Assembly (NCBI RefSeq): GCF_000184685.1
Contig: NC_014830.1
Span: forward strand, 1,860,001-1,924,000
Direction of reading: 5' to 3'
Origin: Intrasporangium calvum DSM 43043
Lineage (GTDB): Bacteria > Actinomycetota > Actinomycetes > Actinomycetales > Dermatophilaceae
DNA: 64,000 nucleotides
In this document: piece by piece, positions 8,438 through 17,293 of the stretch
Layout: every line of letters begins with the position of its first letter
Numbering within the stretch: the stretch's first letter is position 1
Translations under genes and position numbers: made by a program
The notes under the pieces: model-generated
Database searches by the model: none
The model's input: only the letters and a program-made list of their open reading frames with translations
Told to the model about the DNA's origin: nothing

Positions 8438-9147
8438 GCACCATGCTCGAGGTCCGTGACCTCGTCGTCTCGTACGGCAAGATCAAGGCCGTCAAGGGGA
8501 TCAGCTTCTCCGTGGACGAGGGCGAGGTGGTCAGCCTCATCGGGACCAACGGCGCCGGAAAGACGACGACCCTGCGGACCATCTCGGGACTGATGCGACC
8601 CACGTCGGGCTCGATCAGGTTCATGGGAAAGCGGATCGATGACGTCCCGGCTCACGAGATCGTCAGCCTCGGGATCGCCCACTCCCCAGAGGGCCGCCGC
8701 ATCTTCCCTCGGCTCTCGGTCGAGCAGAATCTGCGGTTGGGTGCCTTCGCTCGCCGGGACAACGCGATCGGGACGGACCTCAAGGCGGTCTACGAGCTGT
8801 TCCCGATCCTGGAGGAGCGCAGCCAGCAGCCCGCGGGGACGTTCTCCGGTGGGGAGCAGCAGATGCTCGCCATGGGACGAGCCATGATGAGCCGACCCAA
8901 GCTGCTCATGCTCGACGAGCCGTCGATGGGTCTATCGCCGATCATGATGAAGCGCATCATGTCGACGGTGACCACGCTGCAGCACCAGGGCACGACGATC
9001 CTGCTCGTCGAACAGAACGCCCAGGCCGCGTTGCAGCGCGCCAACCACGGCTACGTCCTGGAGGTCGGAAAGATCGTCCTCAAGGGTTCCGGCAAGGAGC
9101 TGCTCACCAGCGACGCGGTTCGCAAGGCCTACCTCGGGGAGGACTGA
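8434..9147 (+). CDS. livF: Branched-chain amino acid ABC transporter ATPase LivF
   Basis: 237 residues, normal length. Walker A GTNGAGKTTTLR, signature FSGGEQQMLAMGRAM, Walker B LLMLDEPSMGL and VEQN for the switch region mark it as LivF, the partner of LivG. GTG 8434 overlaps the livG stop. It is the last gene of the transporter operon; a 11-bp-stem inverted repeat follows 22 nt after the stop. Confidence 0.95.
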   Translation: MSTMLEVRDLVVSYGKIKAVKGISFSVDEGEVVSLIGTNGAGKTTTLRTISGLMRPTSGSIRFMGKRIDDVPAHEIVSLGIAHSPEGRRIFPRLSVEQNLRLGAFARRDNAIGTDLKAVYELFPILEERSQQPAGTFSGGEQQMLAMGRAMMSRPKLLMLDEPSMGLSPIMMKRIMSTVTTLQHQGTTILLVEQNAQAALQRANHGYVLEVGKIVLKGSGKELLTSDAVRKAYLGED

Positions 9148-9169
9148 CCGCGGCTGACCCGTTGAGAGA

Positions 9170-9219
9170 CGGCGGCCACCTTGAGACCATCGGGAGATGG
9201 TGCTCTCGGGTGGCCGCCG
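9170..9219 (+). terminator. Inverted repeat after livF, covering the start of the next gene
   Basis: CGGCGGCCACC (9170-9180) pairs perfectly with GGTGGCCGCCG (9209-9219). The loop holds a smaller ACCAT/ATGGT pair that includes the ATG at 9197. It could end the liv operon and also mask the start codon of the following gene. Confidence 0.6.
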
Positions 9220-10372
9220 TTCCCGACGTTCGGCCACGCCGATCCGGGCTGTCCTCCTTGCGCTCTTCGTGGCGTCGCTCGGTGGCAGCTGCCAGGTCCA
9301 GGCAAACCCCCCGTCAGGCCCGGGCACGGACCCGGCCCTGCTCGGGCCACCCTTGGCGTGGACCGAGGTGGTCTTGCCCGATCGGGCACGGCCCGTCACC
9401 CTGGCGACCGCCCAGGACGGGATCGTCATCGGCGGCGTCGCCCCTGTGCGTCCCGAACCCCGGCTCTTCCGCACTGCCGGCGGCCCTCTCACGGAGGTTC
9501 CGGTCGAGCCGCACTCGCCCTATGCCTTCGTCGCCCGCTGGCTGTCGATCGCGGTGCACGACGGACAGGTCCTGGCCCTGGGTGGCGCGCGCGGCGGCGC
9601 CCACGCCAATGTCCGCTGGACCGTCTGGCGGGGCCAGCTCCGCTCAGCTCCGCGGCTCGTCGAGCAGCCGCAGCCGTTCGGGGTCTTCGGCGGCTGGGGA
9701 GCCGGGGACCTCACTGGAGTCGCGTTCGCCGGAAACGAGCCCGTCATCGCCGGCGCCTGGGCCAGTGACCGGGCGGGCAACGACGTGTCCTTGTGGCGCG
9801 TCGCCGGCGACCGATGGGCCCGGCAGGACTCCACCGGCACTCCACTCGGCAGCTCCCCCGACGTCCTCAACGGAGCGCGCTTCGTCACCTCGACGGGAGA
9901 CGGCCTGGCCCTCGCCGGTTCCGTGACCGACCTCGGCGGCGGCGCGATCGTCTCGGTTCCGGCCCTGTGGACCGCTCCTGGCGCGGACGGCCCCTGGACC
10001 CTCGTCCGGCTCCCGGCGTCACAGCGCATCGCAGAGGCGCACGCTGCGCGGTGTGACGACGCCGGCTGCCTCGTCGTCGGTGCCGACGGCGACTCGCTGG
10101 CGGCCTGGGAGGTGCGCGGTCCCACGGTGACCCGGCTCGATGTGCCACGCCTCGTCCTCGCGGAACACGCGTCGGTTCCGGCCCCCGTCGTGATCGGGGA
10201 CAGGACCTACGTCGCCCTCCCTGGAGTGCTCCTGGAAGGGACGGACGGAGGCTGGCACCGCCGTCCGGGCCCTGAAGGAGTCCCGGTCGCTGCGGCCGCC
10301 ACCAGTGACGGTCTCTACCTCGTGACGACCGAGCCCCAGGACGGCAGCCACCTCTGGACCGGGCGGCCCTGA
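9197..10372 (+). CDS. Secreted lipoprotein of unknown function
   Basis: 391 residues; not recognised. A basic N-terminus (GGRRSRRSATPIR) is followed by a hydrophobic core and a lipobox-like GGSC, so it is probably exported and lipid-anchored. The rest has repeating stretches of the type GxxVxxGG..W and DGLYLVTTEPQDG, suggesting a beta-propeller-like fold, with two Cys close together (CDDAGC). The start ATG 9197 lies inside an inverted repeat. It is 49 bp after livF on the same strand but there is no evidence that it belongs to the transporter. Confidence 0.7.
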   Translation: MVLSGGRRSRRSATPIRAVLLALFVASLGGSCQVQANPPSGPGTDPALLGPPLAWTEVVLPDRARPVTLATAQDGIVIGGVAPVRPEPRLFRTAGGPLTEVPVEPHSPYAFVARWLSIAVHDGQVLALGGARGGAHANVRWTVWRGQLRSAPRLVEQPQPFGVFGGWGAGDLTGVAFAGNEPVIAGAWASDRAGNDVSLWRVAGDRWARQDSTGTPLGSSPDVLNGARFVTSTGDGLALAGSVTDLGGGAIVSVPALWTAPGADGPWTLVRLPASQRIAEAHAARCDDAGCLVVGADGDSLAAWEVRGPTVTRLDVPRLVLAEHASVPAPVVIGDRTYVALPGVLLEGTDGGWHRRPGPEGVPVAAAATSDGLYLVTTEPQDGSHLWTGRP

Positions 10373-10412
10373 CCCGTCCCGACGGGGACCCAGCGTTTCC
10401 CCGGCGAGCGAG

Positions 10413-10426
10413 CCCAGCGGCATACG
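10413..10426 (+). repeat. Dispersed 14-bp element, copy 1
   Basis: CCCAGCGGCATACG, 120 bp upstream of the GNAT gene and 41 bp after the lipoprotein gene. The preceding AGCGAG is shared with copy 2. Confidence 0.85.
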
Positions 10427-10501
10427 CCCAGCTGTCGTGTGCCCGGCGAAGTGGGCGAGATCCGGCAAACCTGCCCCTTTCGCTCCCCACCCTCCTGGAC
10501 G

Positions 10502-10507
10502 TAAGGT
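10502..10507 (+). promoter_or_regulatory. -10 box of the GNAT gene
   Basis: TAAGGT is followed by 6 nt and then GTG 10514, the leaderless pattern seen at other genes here. It would equally serve ATG 10547 with a 33-nt leader. Confidence 0.5.
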
Positions 10508-10546
10508 CAGGCGGTGACTTCCGGGGCACACAACTTGGAGGGACGT

Positions 10547-11128
10547 ATGGGTCGTTCGCTGGTTACCGTCCAGCGGGTCGAAACCGGGCTGCAGGCCCAG
10601 TTCATCGAACTGTGGATCGCCCACCGCATCGAGGTGGGGACGACGCGTGAGGCCGCGTGCCGACTGGCGGCTGACGGCACCCTGCGCAGAGCCTTGGCGC
10701 GTCACGACGTGACGGCATACCTGGCCTTCGTCGACGGGACCCCGGCGGGGTATGTCGTCATCGCCGACACCACAAGGAGCCTTCTCGTGGCGGCGCCCAG
10801 CGTCTCGATCGACATGCTCTACGTGCATGCCGACTTCCGGCGGCAGGGGGTGGGGAAGGCGCTCCTCGCGGCGACCTCGCGCTATGCGGAGCGCAACGGC
10901 TGCGACCACCTCGTGAGCGCCGTGCCGGCTCAGGACCGCGAGGCGAACCGGTTCTTCGCCCGGCTCGGGTTCGCTCCCGAGACGGTGCGCCGCGTCACGT
11001 CCTCGGCGACCCTGCAGCGCAAGCTCGCCGGGGAGCCCCGCGCCCAGCGCTACTCGCTCGACAAGGTTCTGCAGCGCCGCCGGGACGTGCGGGCCCGGAC
11101 GGCGCAGTCGCCCGGTGCCGTCGGCTGA
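10547..11128 (+). CDS. GNAT family N-acetyltransferase
   Basis: 193 residues. The acetyl-CoA-binding motif A is clear (SIDMLYVHADFRRQGVGKAL), followed by NRFFARLGFAPE typical of the C-terminal GNAT strand. It should transfer an acetyl group from acetyl-CoA to an amine; the substrate is unknown. I chose ATG 10547 because GGAGGG lies just upstream, but GTG 10514 (11 residues longer) sits 6 nt after a TAAGGT -10 box and would be the start of a leaderless transcript. It converges on the thioesterase gene with a 6-bp gap. Confidence 0.88.
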   Translation: MGRSLVTVQRVETGLQAQFIELWIAHRIEVGTTREAACRLAADGTLRRALARHDVTAYLAFVDGTPAGYVVIADTTRSLLVAAPSVSIDMLYVHADFRRQGVGKALLAATSRYAERNGCDHLVSAVPAQDREANRFFARLGFAPETVRRVTSSATLQRKLAGEPRAQRYSLDKVLQRRRDVRARTAQSPGAVG

Positions 11129-11134
11129 GCGGGC

Positions 11135-11554
11135 TCAGGCGCCTGGGGCCCGGTCCCGCAGGAGGCAGGTGATCCGCGCGGTGCAGATCCGCCGCCCGTC
11201 ATCGTCGGTCAGGACGACCTCGTAGCTGGCCACGGAGCGCCCGCCGCTCAGCAGGGTCGCCGTGCCGGTGACGAGCCCCGCCCGGGCCGCCCGGTGGTGC
11301 GTCGCGTTGATGTCGAGCCCCACTGCCACGCGCTCCTCGCCCGCGACGAGCACCGCTCCGAACGAGCCCAGCGTCTCCGCGAGGACGACGCTCGCGCCGC
11401 CGTGGAGCAGGCCGTAGGGTTGCGTGTTCCCCTCGACCGGCATGGTCCCGACGAGACGCTCCGGGGTCGCCTCGAGGATCTCGATCCCCATCCGCTCACC
11501 CAGGGCACCGACGCCCACCGTGCGGATCGACTCGAGGTGCGTGGTATCTGACAT
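11135..11554 (-). CDS. PaaI/hotdog-fold thioesterase
   Basis: 139 residues, single hotdog domain. The motif YGLLHGGASVVLAETLGS carries the HGG sequence and catalytic acidic residue of the PaaI subgroup that hydrolyses acyl-CoA thioesters; the C-terminal ICTARITCLLR is the usual last strand. Phenylacetyl-CoA-type or 1,4-dihydroxynaphthoyl-CoA substrates are both possible and the sequence does not decide. It is monocistronic, divergent from polA, with its own TACGAT box 6 nt before the ATG. Confidence 0.88.
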   Translation of the reverse strand: MSDTTHLESIRTVGVGALGERMGIEILEATPERLVGTMPVEGNTQPYGLLHGGASVVLAETLGSFGAVLVAGEERVAVGLDINATHHRAARAGLVTGTATLLSGGRSVASYEVVLTDDDGRRICTARITCLLRDRAPGA

Positions 11555-11560
11555 GCGCCG

Positions 11561-11566
11561 ATCGTA
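11561..11566 (-). promoter_or_regulatory. -10 box of the thioesterase gene, leaderless
   Basis: On the minus strand TACGAT is followed by 6 nt and the ATG at 11554. Confidence 0.45.
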
Positions 11567-11602
11567 GTCGGCGTCGTCGGCCGACCCGCATGGGCTGCGT
11601 CC

Positions 11603-11625
11603 CTGTCACCAGCGGACACTAGGCT
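11603..11625 (+). promoter_or_regulatory. DNA-damage-type promoter of polA
   Basis: CTGTCACCA-N8-TAGGCT fits the RecA-independent damage promoter TTGTCRGTG-N8-TAnnnT in the TGTCR core, the exact spacing and the -10. The GTG start follows 7 nt after the -10 box. The three bases after TGTCA fit less well. Confidence 0.5.
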
Positions 11626-11632
11626 CTCCCGG

Positions 11633-14308
11633 GTGAGCCGACTTCTCCTCCTCGATGGACACTCGCTTGCCTACCGAGCGTTCTACGCCCTCCCTGCCGA
11701 GAACTTCTCGACCGTCACCGGCCAACACACCAACGCGGTCTACGGCTTCACGTCGATGCTCATCAACATGCTGCGGGACGAGCAGCCGACGCACGTGGTC
11801 GTCGCCTTCGACAAGTCGCGCCACACCTTCCGCACGGAGGAGTACGCCGAGTACAAGGCGGGTCGCGCCCGCACGCCGGACGAGTTCGCCGGGCAGCTGC
11901 CGCTCGTCAAGGAGGTGCTCGACGCCCTCCGGATCCGCTACTGCGAGCTTGACGGCTACGAGGCCGACGACATCATCGCAACCATTGCGTCCGAGGCCGA
12001 CACCAAGGGTGTCGAGGTGCTGATCTGCTCCGGGGACCGAGACACCTTCCAGCTCGTCAGCGACCACGTGACGATCCTCTACCCGGTTCGTGGGGTGTCG
12101 GAGGTCTGGCGAATGGGACCCGCCCAGATCGAGGAGAAGTACGGCGTCCCGCCGGCCCGCTACAGCGACCTCGCTGCGATGGTGGGGGAGTCCTCGGACA
12201 ACCTTCCGGGCGTGCCCGGAGTCGGCCCCAAGACCGCCGCGAAGTGGATCACCCAGTTCGGCGGCCTGGAGGGAATCGTCGCCGGAATCGACCAGATCAA
12301 GGGCAAGGCCGGTGAGGCGTTGCGCGACCACCTCGACCAGGTGCTGCGCAACCGCCGGCTCAACCAGCTCGTCAAGGACGCCCCCGTCGGGTGCACCATC
12401 GACGACCTCGAGCGGGCCCAGTGGTCGCGTGAGGAGGTCCACGAGGTGTTCGACCGCCTCGAGTTCCGGGTCCTCCGCGACCGTCTCTTCGCCGAGGTCG
12501 AGGCCAGCGCTCCCGAGGCGGACGAGGGCTTCGACGTCGAGGGTAGGACCCTGGCCGCCGAAGACGTGCCGGGGTGGCTGGGCGAGCGCGTGGCCGGAGG
12601 GGAGCGGGCCGGGCTGTCCGTCACAGGCACCTGGGCGCGAGGCACCGGGGACGCGACCGCCCTCGCGATCGCCGCAGCCGGGGGCGCGGCGGCCTGGGTC
12701 GACCTGACCGCTCTCGATCCGGCCGGTGAGGCTGCGGTGGGAGCGTGGCTCGAGGATGCCTCGCGCCCGAAGGCGATGCATGACGCCAAGGGGCCCATCG
12801 AGGCTCTGGCGGCGCGCGGCTGGATCCTGCGAGGGCTGACCAGCGACACCCAGCTGGCCGCCTACCTCGTCAAGCCCGACCAGCGCACCTACCACCTCGA
12901 CGACCTCGTCCTGCGACACCTGAGGCGTGAGCTGAGCGCCACCACGGACACCCACGGGCAGGGCATGCTCGACTTCGCCGGGGACGCGGACGAGAAGGCG
13001 GCCCTCAAGGAGATGGTGCGGGCCACCGCGGTGCGTGACCTCGCCGCGGTCCTCGACGAGCAGGTGGCCGCGACCGGAGGGACCGAGCTGCTCTCCGACA
13101 TCGAGCTGCCGCTCATCCATGTGCTCGCGAAGATGGAACGCACCGGGATCGCCGTCGACGTCGACGGACTGTCGACCCTCGAGGAGACCTTTGCCGCCAA
13201 GGTGACGCAGGCTCAGCAGGACTGCTGGGACGCCATCGGTGGCGACCAGATCAACCTCGGGTCGCCGAAGCAGCTGCAGGTCGTCCTCTTCGAGACCCTC
13301 GGGATGCCGAAGACCAAGAAGACCAAGACCGGCTACACGACCGACGCCGACGCGCTCGCCGAGCTCCACGCGAAGACGGAGCACCCGTTTCTCGAGGCAC
13401 TCCTCCGCCACCGCGACGCCGCGAAGCTGCGCGTCACGGTCGAGGGGCTCCAGAAGTCGGTCAGCGATGACGGACGGATCCACACGACCTACCTCCAGAC
13501 GATCGCCGCCACGGGACGGCTCTCGTCCACCGAGCCCAACCTGCAGAACGTGCCGATCCGCACGGAGGAAGGTCGCCGGATCCGCGAGCTGTTCGTCGTC
13601 GGCGACGGGTACGACGCGCTGATGTCCGCCGACTACTCGCAGATCGAGATGCGCGTCATGGCACATCTTTCGGGGGACAGCGGGCTCATCGAGGCCTTCC
13701 GCTCTGGGGAGGACCTGCACCGCTTCGTGGGGTCGCAGGTCTTCGGGGTCGCACCCGAGGATGTCACTGCCGCGATGCGCTCGAAGGTCAAGGCGATGTC
13801 CTACGGGCTCGCCTACGGCCTGTCCGCGTACGGGCTGTCCAAGCAGCTGGCGATCAGCACCGAGGAGGCCAAGGGCCTCATGGAGGGCTACTTCGCCAGG
13901 TTCGGAGGGGTCCGCGCCTACCTCGATGAGGTCGTCGCCGAGGCAAGGGGGACGGGCTTCACCGCGACCATGTTCGGGCGGCGCCGCTACCTGCCCGATC
14001 TCACGTCGGACAACCGGCAGCGGCGCGAGATGGCCGAGCGGATGGCCCTCAACGCCCCGATCCAGGGCTCGGCTGCCGACATCATGAAGGTCGCGATGAT
14101 CGGCGTCGACCGGACCCTGACCGAGGCTGGAGCACGCACGCGCATCCTGCTGCAGGTGCACGACGAGCTCGTGCTCGAGGTGGCTGCCGACGAGCAGGCC
14201 GACGTGGAGCGGATCGTGCGTGAGCAGATGGGTCACGCCGCCGAGATGGACGTCCCGCTCGACGTCAACATCGGTGTGGGGCGCTCATGGCACGACGCGG
14301 CGCACTGA
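11633..14308 (+). CDS. polA: DNA polymerase I
   Basis: 891 residues. The 5'-nuclease domain (about 1-300; LLLDGHSLAYRAFYA, then GDRDTFQLV) is followed by an exonuclease-like domain (about 315-500) in which I do not see the DxE motif, so proofreading is probably absent, as in mycobacterial PolA. The polymerase domain has motif A DYSQIEMRVMAHLSG near residue 666, the O-helix RSKVKAMSYGLAYG, and motif C VHDELVLEV near 842. It fills gaps in excision repair and removes Okazaki primers. GTG 11633 lies 7 nt after a damage-type promoter. The 3' end overlaps the convergent flippase gene by 24 bp. Confidence 0.97.
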   Translation: MSRLLLLDGHSLAYRAFYALPAENFSTVTGQHTNAVYGFTSMLINMLRDEQPTHVVVAFDKSRHTFRTEEYAEYKAGRARTPDEFAGQLPLVKEVLDALRIRYCELDGYEADDIIATIASEADTKGVEVLICSGDRDTFQLVSDHVTILYPVRGVSEVWRMGPAQIEEKYGVPPARYSDLAAMVGESSDNLPGVPGVGPKTAAKWITQFGGLEGIVAGIDQIKGKAGEALRDHLDQVLRNRRLNQLVKDAPVGCTIDDLERAQWSREEVHEVFDRLEFRVLRDRLFAEVEASAPEADEGFDVEGRTLAAEDVPGWLGERVAGGERAGLSVTGTWARGTGDATALAIAAAGGAAAWVDLTALDPAGEAAVGAWLEDASRPKAMHDAKGPIEALAARGWILRGLTSDTQLAAYLVKPDQRTYHLDDLVLRHLRRELSATTDTHGQGMLDFAGDADEKAALKEMVRATAVRDLAAVLDEQVAATGGTELLSDIELPLIHVLAKMERTGIAVDVDGLSTLEETFAAKVTQAQQDCWDAIGGDQINLGSPKQLQVVLFETLGMPKTKKTKTGYTTDADALAELHAKTEHPFLEALLRHRDAAKLRVTVEGLQKSVSDDGRIHTTYLQTIAATGRLSSTEPNLQNVPIRTEEGRRIRELFVVGDGYDALMSADYSQIEMRVMAHLSGDSGLIEAFRSGEDLHRFVGSQVFGVAPEDVTAAMRSKVKAMSYGLAYGLSAYGLSKQLAISTEEAKGLMEGYFARFGGVRAYLDEVVAEARGTGFTATMFGRRRYLPDLTSDNRQRREMAERMALNAPIQGSAADIMKVAMIGVDRTLTEAGARTRILLQVHDELVLEVAADEQADVERIVREQMGHAAEMDVPLDVNIGVGRSWHDAAH

Positions 14309-15604
14309 GGCTCCTCGCCGTCGTGTCGGCTCCAGGAGAGTCGCTCGCTCGATGAGGAGGCCAGCAGCGACGAGTCCCGCGGCTGACAGGAGGAAGATGG
14401 TGATGATGTCGCCGACGCTGTCGCCCGCAAGGGCCACCCACGCGACCGCTGCCCCGCTCACCACCCACATCGTGACGCCCATGCGCACGCTGGCTGCGGC
14501 AACACCGGCATACGCGAGCACCTGGACGAGCGCCAGGGCCACGCCGAACGCGACGAAGCGCCAGAGGTCCGCACCGAGCGACACGAACGTGGGCCCGCCG
14601 ACCAAGCCGGCAAGACGGTCGCCCGCGGCTGCGGTCACCGCGGTGCCGAGCAGACCGAGCGCACCCGTGACGAGCAGTGCCCGGAGGAGTGCGCCGCGCC
14701 GCCGGGTGGCGTCCGTCATCGCCGGGTAGAAGAGCGTGGCCAGGAAGGTCATCCCCCAGAAGGCGGCCTTCTCGAAGAGCGCTCCGATGGTGTATTGACC
14801 GGAGTCCGCCGGCGACAGGTGGTGCCGAGCGAGCAGTACGTCAACGCCGGCGAGGAAGAGCAGGCCCGAGGTCGGGACCGCGGCTGCGGCGATCAGCCGG
14901 ACCAGCCGGGCGGACGCTCGGGGACTGCTGTCGGGGCCAGGCGAGGCTGGTGCCGTTCCGGCGGTCGGCCGGCCCCCCGACAGGGCGACCGCGGCGCCCA
15001 CAGCGGCCACCATGGCCAACCCCAGGCCGTACAGGCCCACGATGAGAGCCGTGGTGCGGCCCCCCGATGAGCCCACCGCGCTCGCGAGCAGCGCTGCCAG
15101 GAGCTTCGCGACGCCAGCCAGAGCGAGAACGACCGCCAACGCCGTGAACCGTTCGCGGCCCTGCAGCAGACCCTGGGTGGCGAGCAGCACCGCGATGGGG
15201 ACCATCCCGCCAGCCAGGAGCAGGACGGTGAGAACCGAGACGTCAAGCACCTTCGACACCATCGGCGAGAGGGCGGCGAGGACCAGTGCGCTCCCTGCGC
15301 CGAGCGCAATGGACGCGCGCAACAGCCGACGCTCGAGGTCGCGGCCATGGTCCCCGTGGTGCGCCCGTCTGGCCACGAGGCGCGCGGCCACCAGCTGTAG
15401 TCCGAGAGCGGGCACGCCGAGGATCACGCTGAGGTTGACCATCGACCCAACGCCACCGAGGTCCGCTTGGTCCACCCGCCGGCTGAGCACGACGAAGAAC
15501 GCGTAGCTCAGCACGTTCGACACGAGGGTGCCAGCGAGGAGGACGGCACCGGACCGCGCGAACCGGTTCGCGGCGGGCGAGTCGTGGGCCATGCGTTGTG
15601 CCAT
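14285..15604 (-). CDS. Polysaccharide flippase-like membrane protein (MATE/Wzx type)
   Basis: 439 residues from ATG 15604 (MAQRMAHDS); ATG 15592 is also possible. About twelve hydrophobic segments, with FARSGAVLLAGTLVSNVLSY and LLQGRERFTALAVVLALAGV typical of polysaccharide-transport/oligosaccharide flippases. It probably moves a lipid-linked glycan across the membrane. It is the leftmost gene of the envelope-glycan cluster and divergent from the next membrane protein with only about 10 bp between the start codons. Its substrate cannot be told from sequence. Confidence 0.8.
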   Translation of the reverse strand: MAQRMAHDSPAANRFARSGAVLLAGTLVSNVLSYAFFVVLSRRVDQADLGGVGSMVNLSVILGVPALGLQLVAARLVARRAHHGDHGRDLERRLLRASIALGAGSALVLAALSPMVSKVLDVSVLTVLLLAGGMVPIAVLLATQGLLQGRERFTALAVVLALAGVAKLLAALLASAVGSSGGRTTALIVGLYGLGLAMVAAVGAAVALSGGRPTAGTAPASPGPDSSPRASARLVRLIAAAAVPTSGLLFLAGVDVLLARHHLSPADSGQYTIGALFEKAAFWGMTFLATLFYPAMTDATRRRGALLRALLVTGALGLLGTAVTAAAGDRLAGLVGGPTFVSLGADLWRFVAFGVALALVQVLAYAGVAAASVRMGVTMWVVSGAAVAWVALAGDSVGDIITIFLLSAAGLVAAGLLIERATLLEPTRRRGASVRRVVP

Positions 15605-15614
15605 AGTGCCGAGC

Positions 15615-17186
15615 ATGATGCCAGCCCGGCGCCCCGTCCTGCTCGCGGCGGCCGTCGGCATCGTGCTGTCGGGGGTCGTGACGTTGGTCATGCTCTGGCC
15701 TGCCCTGGGCTCCGGTTATCTCCTCTACCGGGACTTCATCACCGTTCCCGACCCCGCACTCGGTCCGCGAACCTGGGGGATGACGGGGTCCGCCCCGCGA
15801 GCGGTGCCCCTCGACGCGGTCATGGCCCTGGCCGATCCCGTCGTGCCGACGTGGTTGCAGCAGAAGCTGATTCTCTTCGGGTCACTCTGGGGGGCGGGCT
15901 CAGGCGTGGCGGTGCTCCTCCGGAACCGGGGCGTGCTGGCGGCAGCGGTGGGGGGCGTCGTCGCCACATGGTCCCCCTTCGCTGCGGAACGGCTCCTGCT
16001 CGGCCAGGCGCCGACGTTGCTTGCCTGGTCCGCGCTTCCCTGGTTGGTCCTGGCGAGTCGGTACAGCGGTTGGGCGGGGATCAGGGTCCCTCTCCTGCTG
16101 GTGGCCGCGCTGCCTGCCGCGCTGACGCCATCGGGAGGCCTGACAGCCGCTGCCGCAGTCGTCGTGCTCTCCTTGCTGTGGCGCAGGAGCCGCGCGGAGT
16201 CAACGGTGCTTGCGGCCATCGGACTGGGCTGGTGCCTCCCATGGGTCATCGCGGCTCTGGGAGGGCGCACCGACGCGGGCGTCTCCGAAGGGGCGGCGGC
16301 ATTTCGGGTCGAGGTCGCTGGCCCGGCTGAGGTGCTCGATGTGTTCACCGGAGGCGGCGTGTGGGCAGAAGGAGCCCGGCTCGCCTCCCGCGACGGCAGG
16401 GCGGCCGGTTCCGCGATGCTCGTCCTGCTGGTAATGGCCGCCGTCGGCCTGACGGCGGTGGCCGGTGCTCGACGTCGTGTCCTGGCGATCGGGCTGTTCC
16501 TACCGCCGATTGTGGCCCTCGGGCTAGCGAGCCCCCTCGGCCTACCGATCTTCGCCGCAGCACAGGCCGTGCCCGGTGTCGCCCTTTTCCGTGACACACA
16601 CCGGCTGCTCGCGCTGTCGGCGTTCGTCCTTTCCTTGCTAGTGCCGTTGGGTGCGGTCGCGGTGCTGGACCAGCTGGGGCGTCGGATTCCTCGGGGCGCC
16701 GCGCTACCACTCACGGCCATGGGAGTCTTCTGTGTCTCGACCGCCCTGGTCGTACTCGCTGCGCCGGACATCCCCCGCCGCCTCCAGGGAGCGTATCGTC
16801 CCGTGGAGTTCCCCAAGGACTGGCACCGAGCGGTGCGTGCCGCGGGGGAGGGCCCGGTGCTGGTGCTGCCATGGCAGCCGATGCGTCAGGTGCCTTGGAA
16901 CGGGGACCGCCCGTTCCTCGACCCGCTGTCGCTCGCACTGCCCGGGGACGTGGTCGCCGCGTCTGACCTCGTGGTGCAGCGCGGCAGCGAGCGGTACCAG
17001 GTCGGCTCGAGTGACCCGCTCCCTGCGGCGCAGTGGGCGGCTGGGAGAGTGGACCTCGCGACCCTCCGAAGTCAGGGGATCGCGATCGTCATGGAATGGC
17101 GAGGGAGCCCCGGAGCCGCACCGAGGACGGATGGCCTGCGTCTCCTGACGCGTACATCAAGTCTGAGCGTGTGGCGGGTGCCCTGA
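15615..17186 (+). CDS. Large polytopic membrane protein, GT-C-like (Rv0226c-like)
   Basis: 523 residues with about ten or more hydrophobic segments. After the first segment comes an extracytoplasmic loop with YRDFITVPDP, reminiscent of the acidic first-loop motif of GT-C glycosyltransferases that use polyprenyl-phosphate sugars. A soluble C-terminal part of about 130 residues follows (VEFPKDWHRAVRAAGEGPVL). By size, topology and gene neighbours it corresponds to the conserved transmembrane protein Rv0226c of mycobacteria. No function is proven; membrane glycosyltransferase is inference. ATG 15615 and 15618 are both possible starts. Confidence 0.7.
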   Translation: MMPARRPVLLAAAVGIVLSGVVTLVMLWPALGSGYLLYRDFITVPDPALGPRTWGMTGSAPRAVPLDAVMALADPVVPTWLQQKLILFGSLWGAGSGVAVLLRNRGVLAAAVGGVVATWSPFAAERLLLGQAPTLLAWSALPWLVLASRYSGWAGIRVPLLLVAALPAALTPSGGLTAAAAVVVLSLLWRRSRAESTVLAAIGLGWCLPWVIAALGGRTDAGVSEGAAAFRVEVAGPAEVLDVFTGGGVWAEGARLASRDGRAAGSAMLVLLVMAAVGLTAVAGARRRVLAIGLFLPPIVALGLASPLGLPIFAAAQAVPGVALFRDTHRLLALSAFVLSLLVPLGAVAVLDQLGRRIPRGAALPLTAMGVFCVSTALVVLAAPDIPRRLQGAYRPVEFPKDWHRAVRAAGEGPVLVLPWQPMRQVPWNGDRPFLDPLSLALPGDVVAASDLVVQRGSERYQVGSSDPLPAAQWAAGRVDLATLRSQGIAIVMEWRGSPGAAPRTDGLRLLTRTSSLSVWRVP

Positions 17187-17219
17187 GCCGCCACCGACAA
17201 ACTCACAGTGCTGCGAGCC

Positions 17220-17258
17220 TTGCGCTGACCCCATTCACCGCTAACATACTCACGAGTA
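17220..17258 (+). promoter_or_regulatory. Promoter and palindromic operator of the GT4-AftD operon
   Basis: -35 TTGCGC (17220-17225), 16-nt spacer, -10 TAACAT (17242-17247). A palindrome TACTC-AC-GAGTA (17247-17258) covers the transcription start, so a dimeric repressor could act here. A near-identical site lies at 26525-26536. Confidence 0.55.
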
Positions 17259-17261
17259 AGT

Positions 17262-17278
17262 CACGCCAAGGTGGCGTG
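17262..17278 (+). other. Leader hairpin before the DUF2613-like gene
   Basis: CACGCCA-AGG-TGGCGTG is a perfect 7-bp stem with a 3-nt loop, just before the ribosome binding site GAGGAAG (17283-17289). It may modulate translation or be a coincidence of composition. Confidence 0.5.
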
Positions 17279-17293
17279 CCGAGAGGAAGATCC

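Noticed and set aside
11606-14236. Open frame of about 876 codons antisense to polA
   Set aside because: Same composition artefact; polA has intact motifs on the other strand throughout.
14507-14516. Partial GGCATACG matches at 14508, 10716, 60497 and 52772 as extra copies of the 14-bp element
   Set aside because: They lack the CAGCGG part and lie within ordinary codons.
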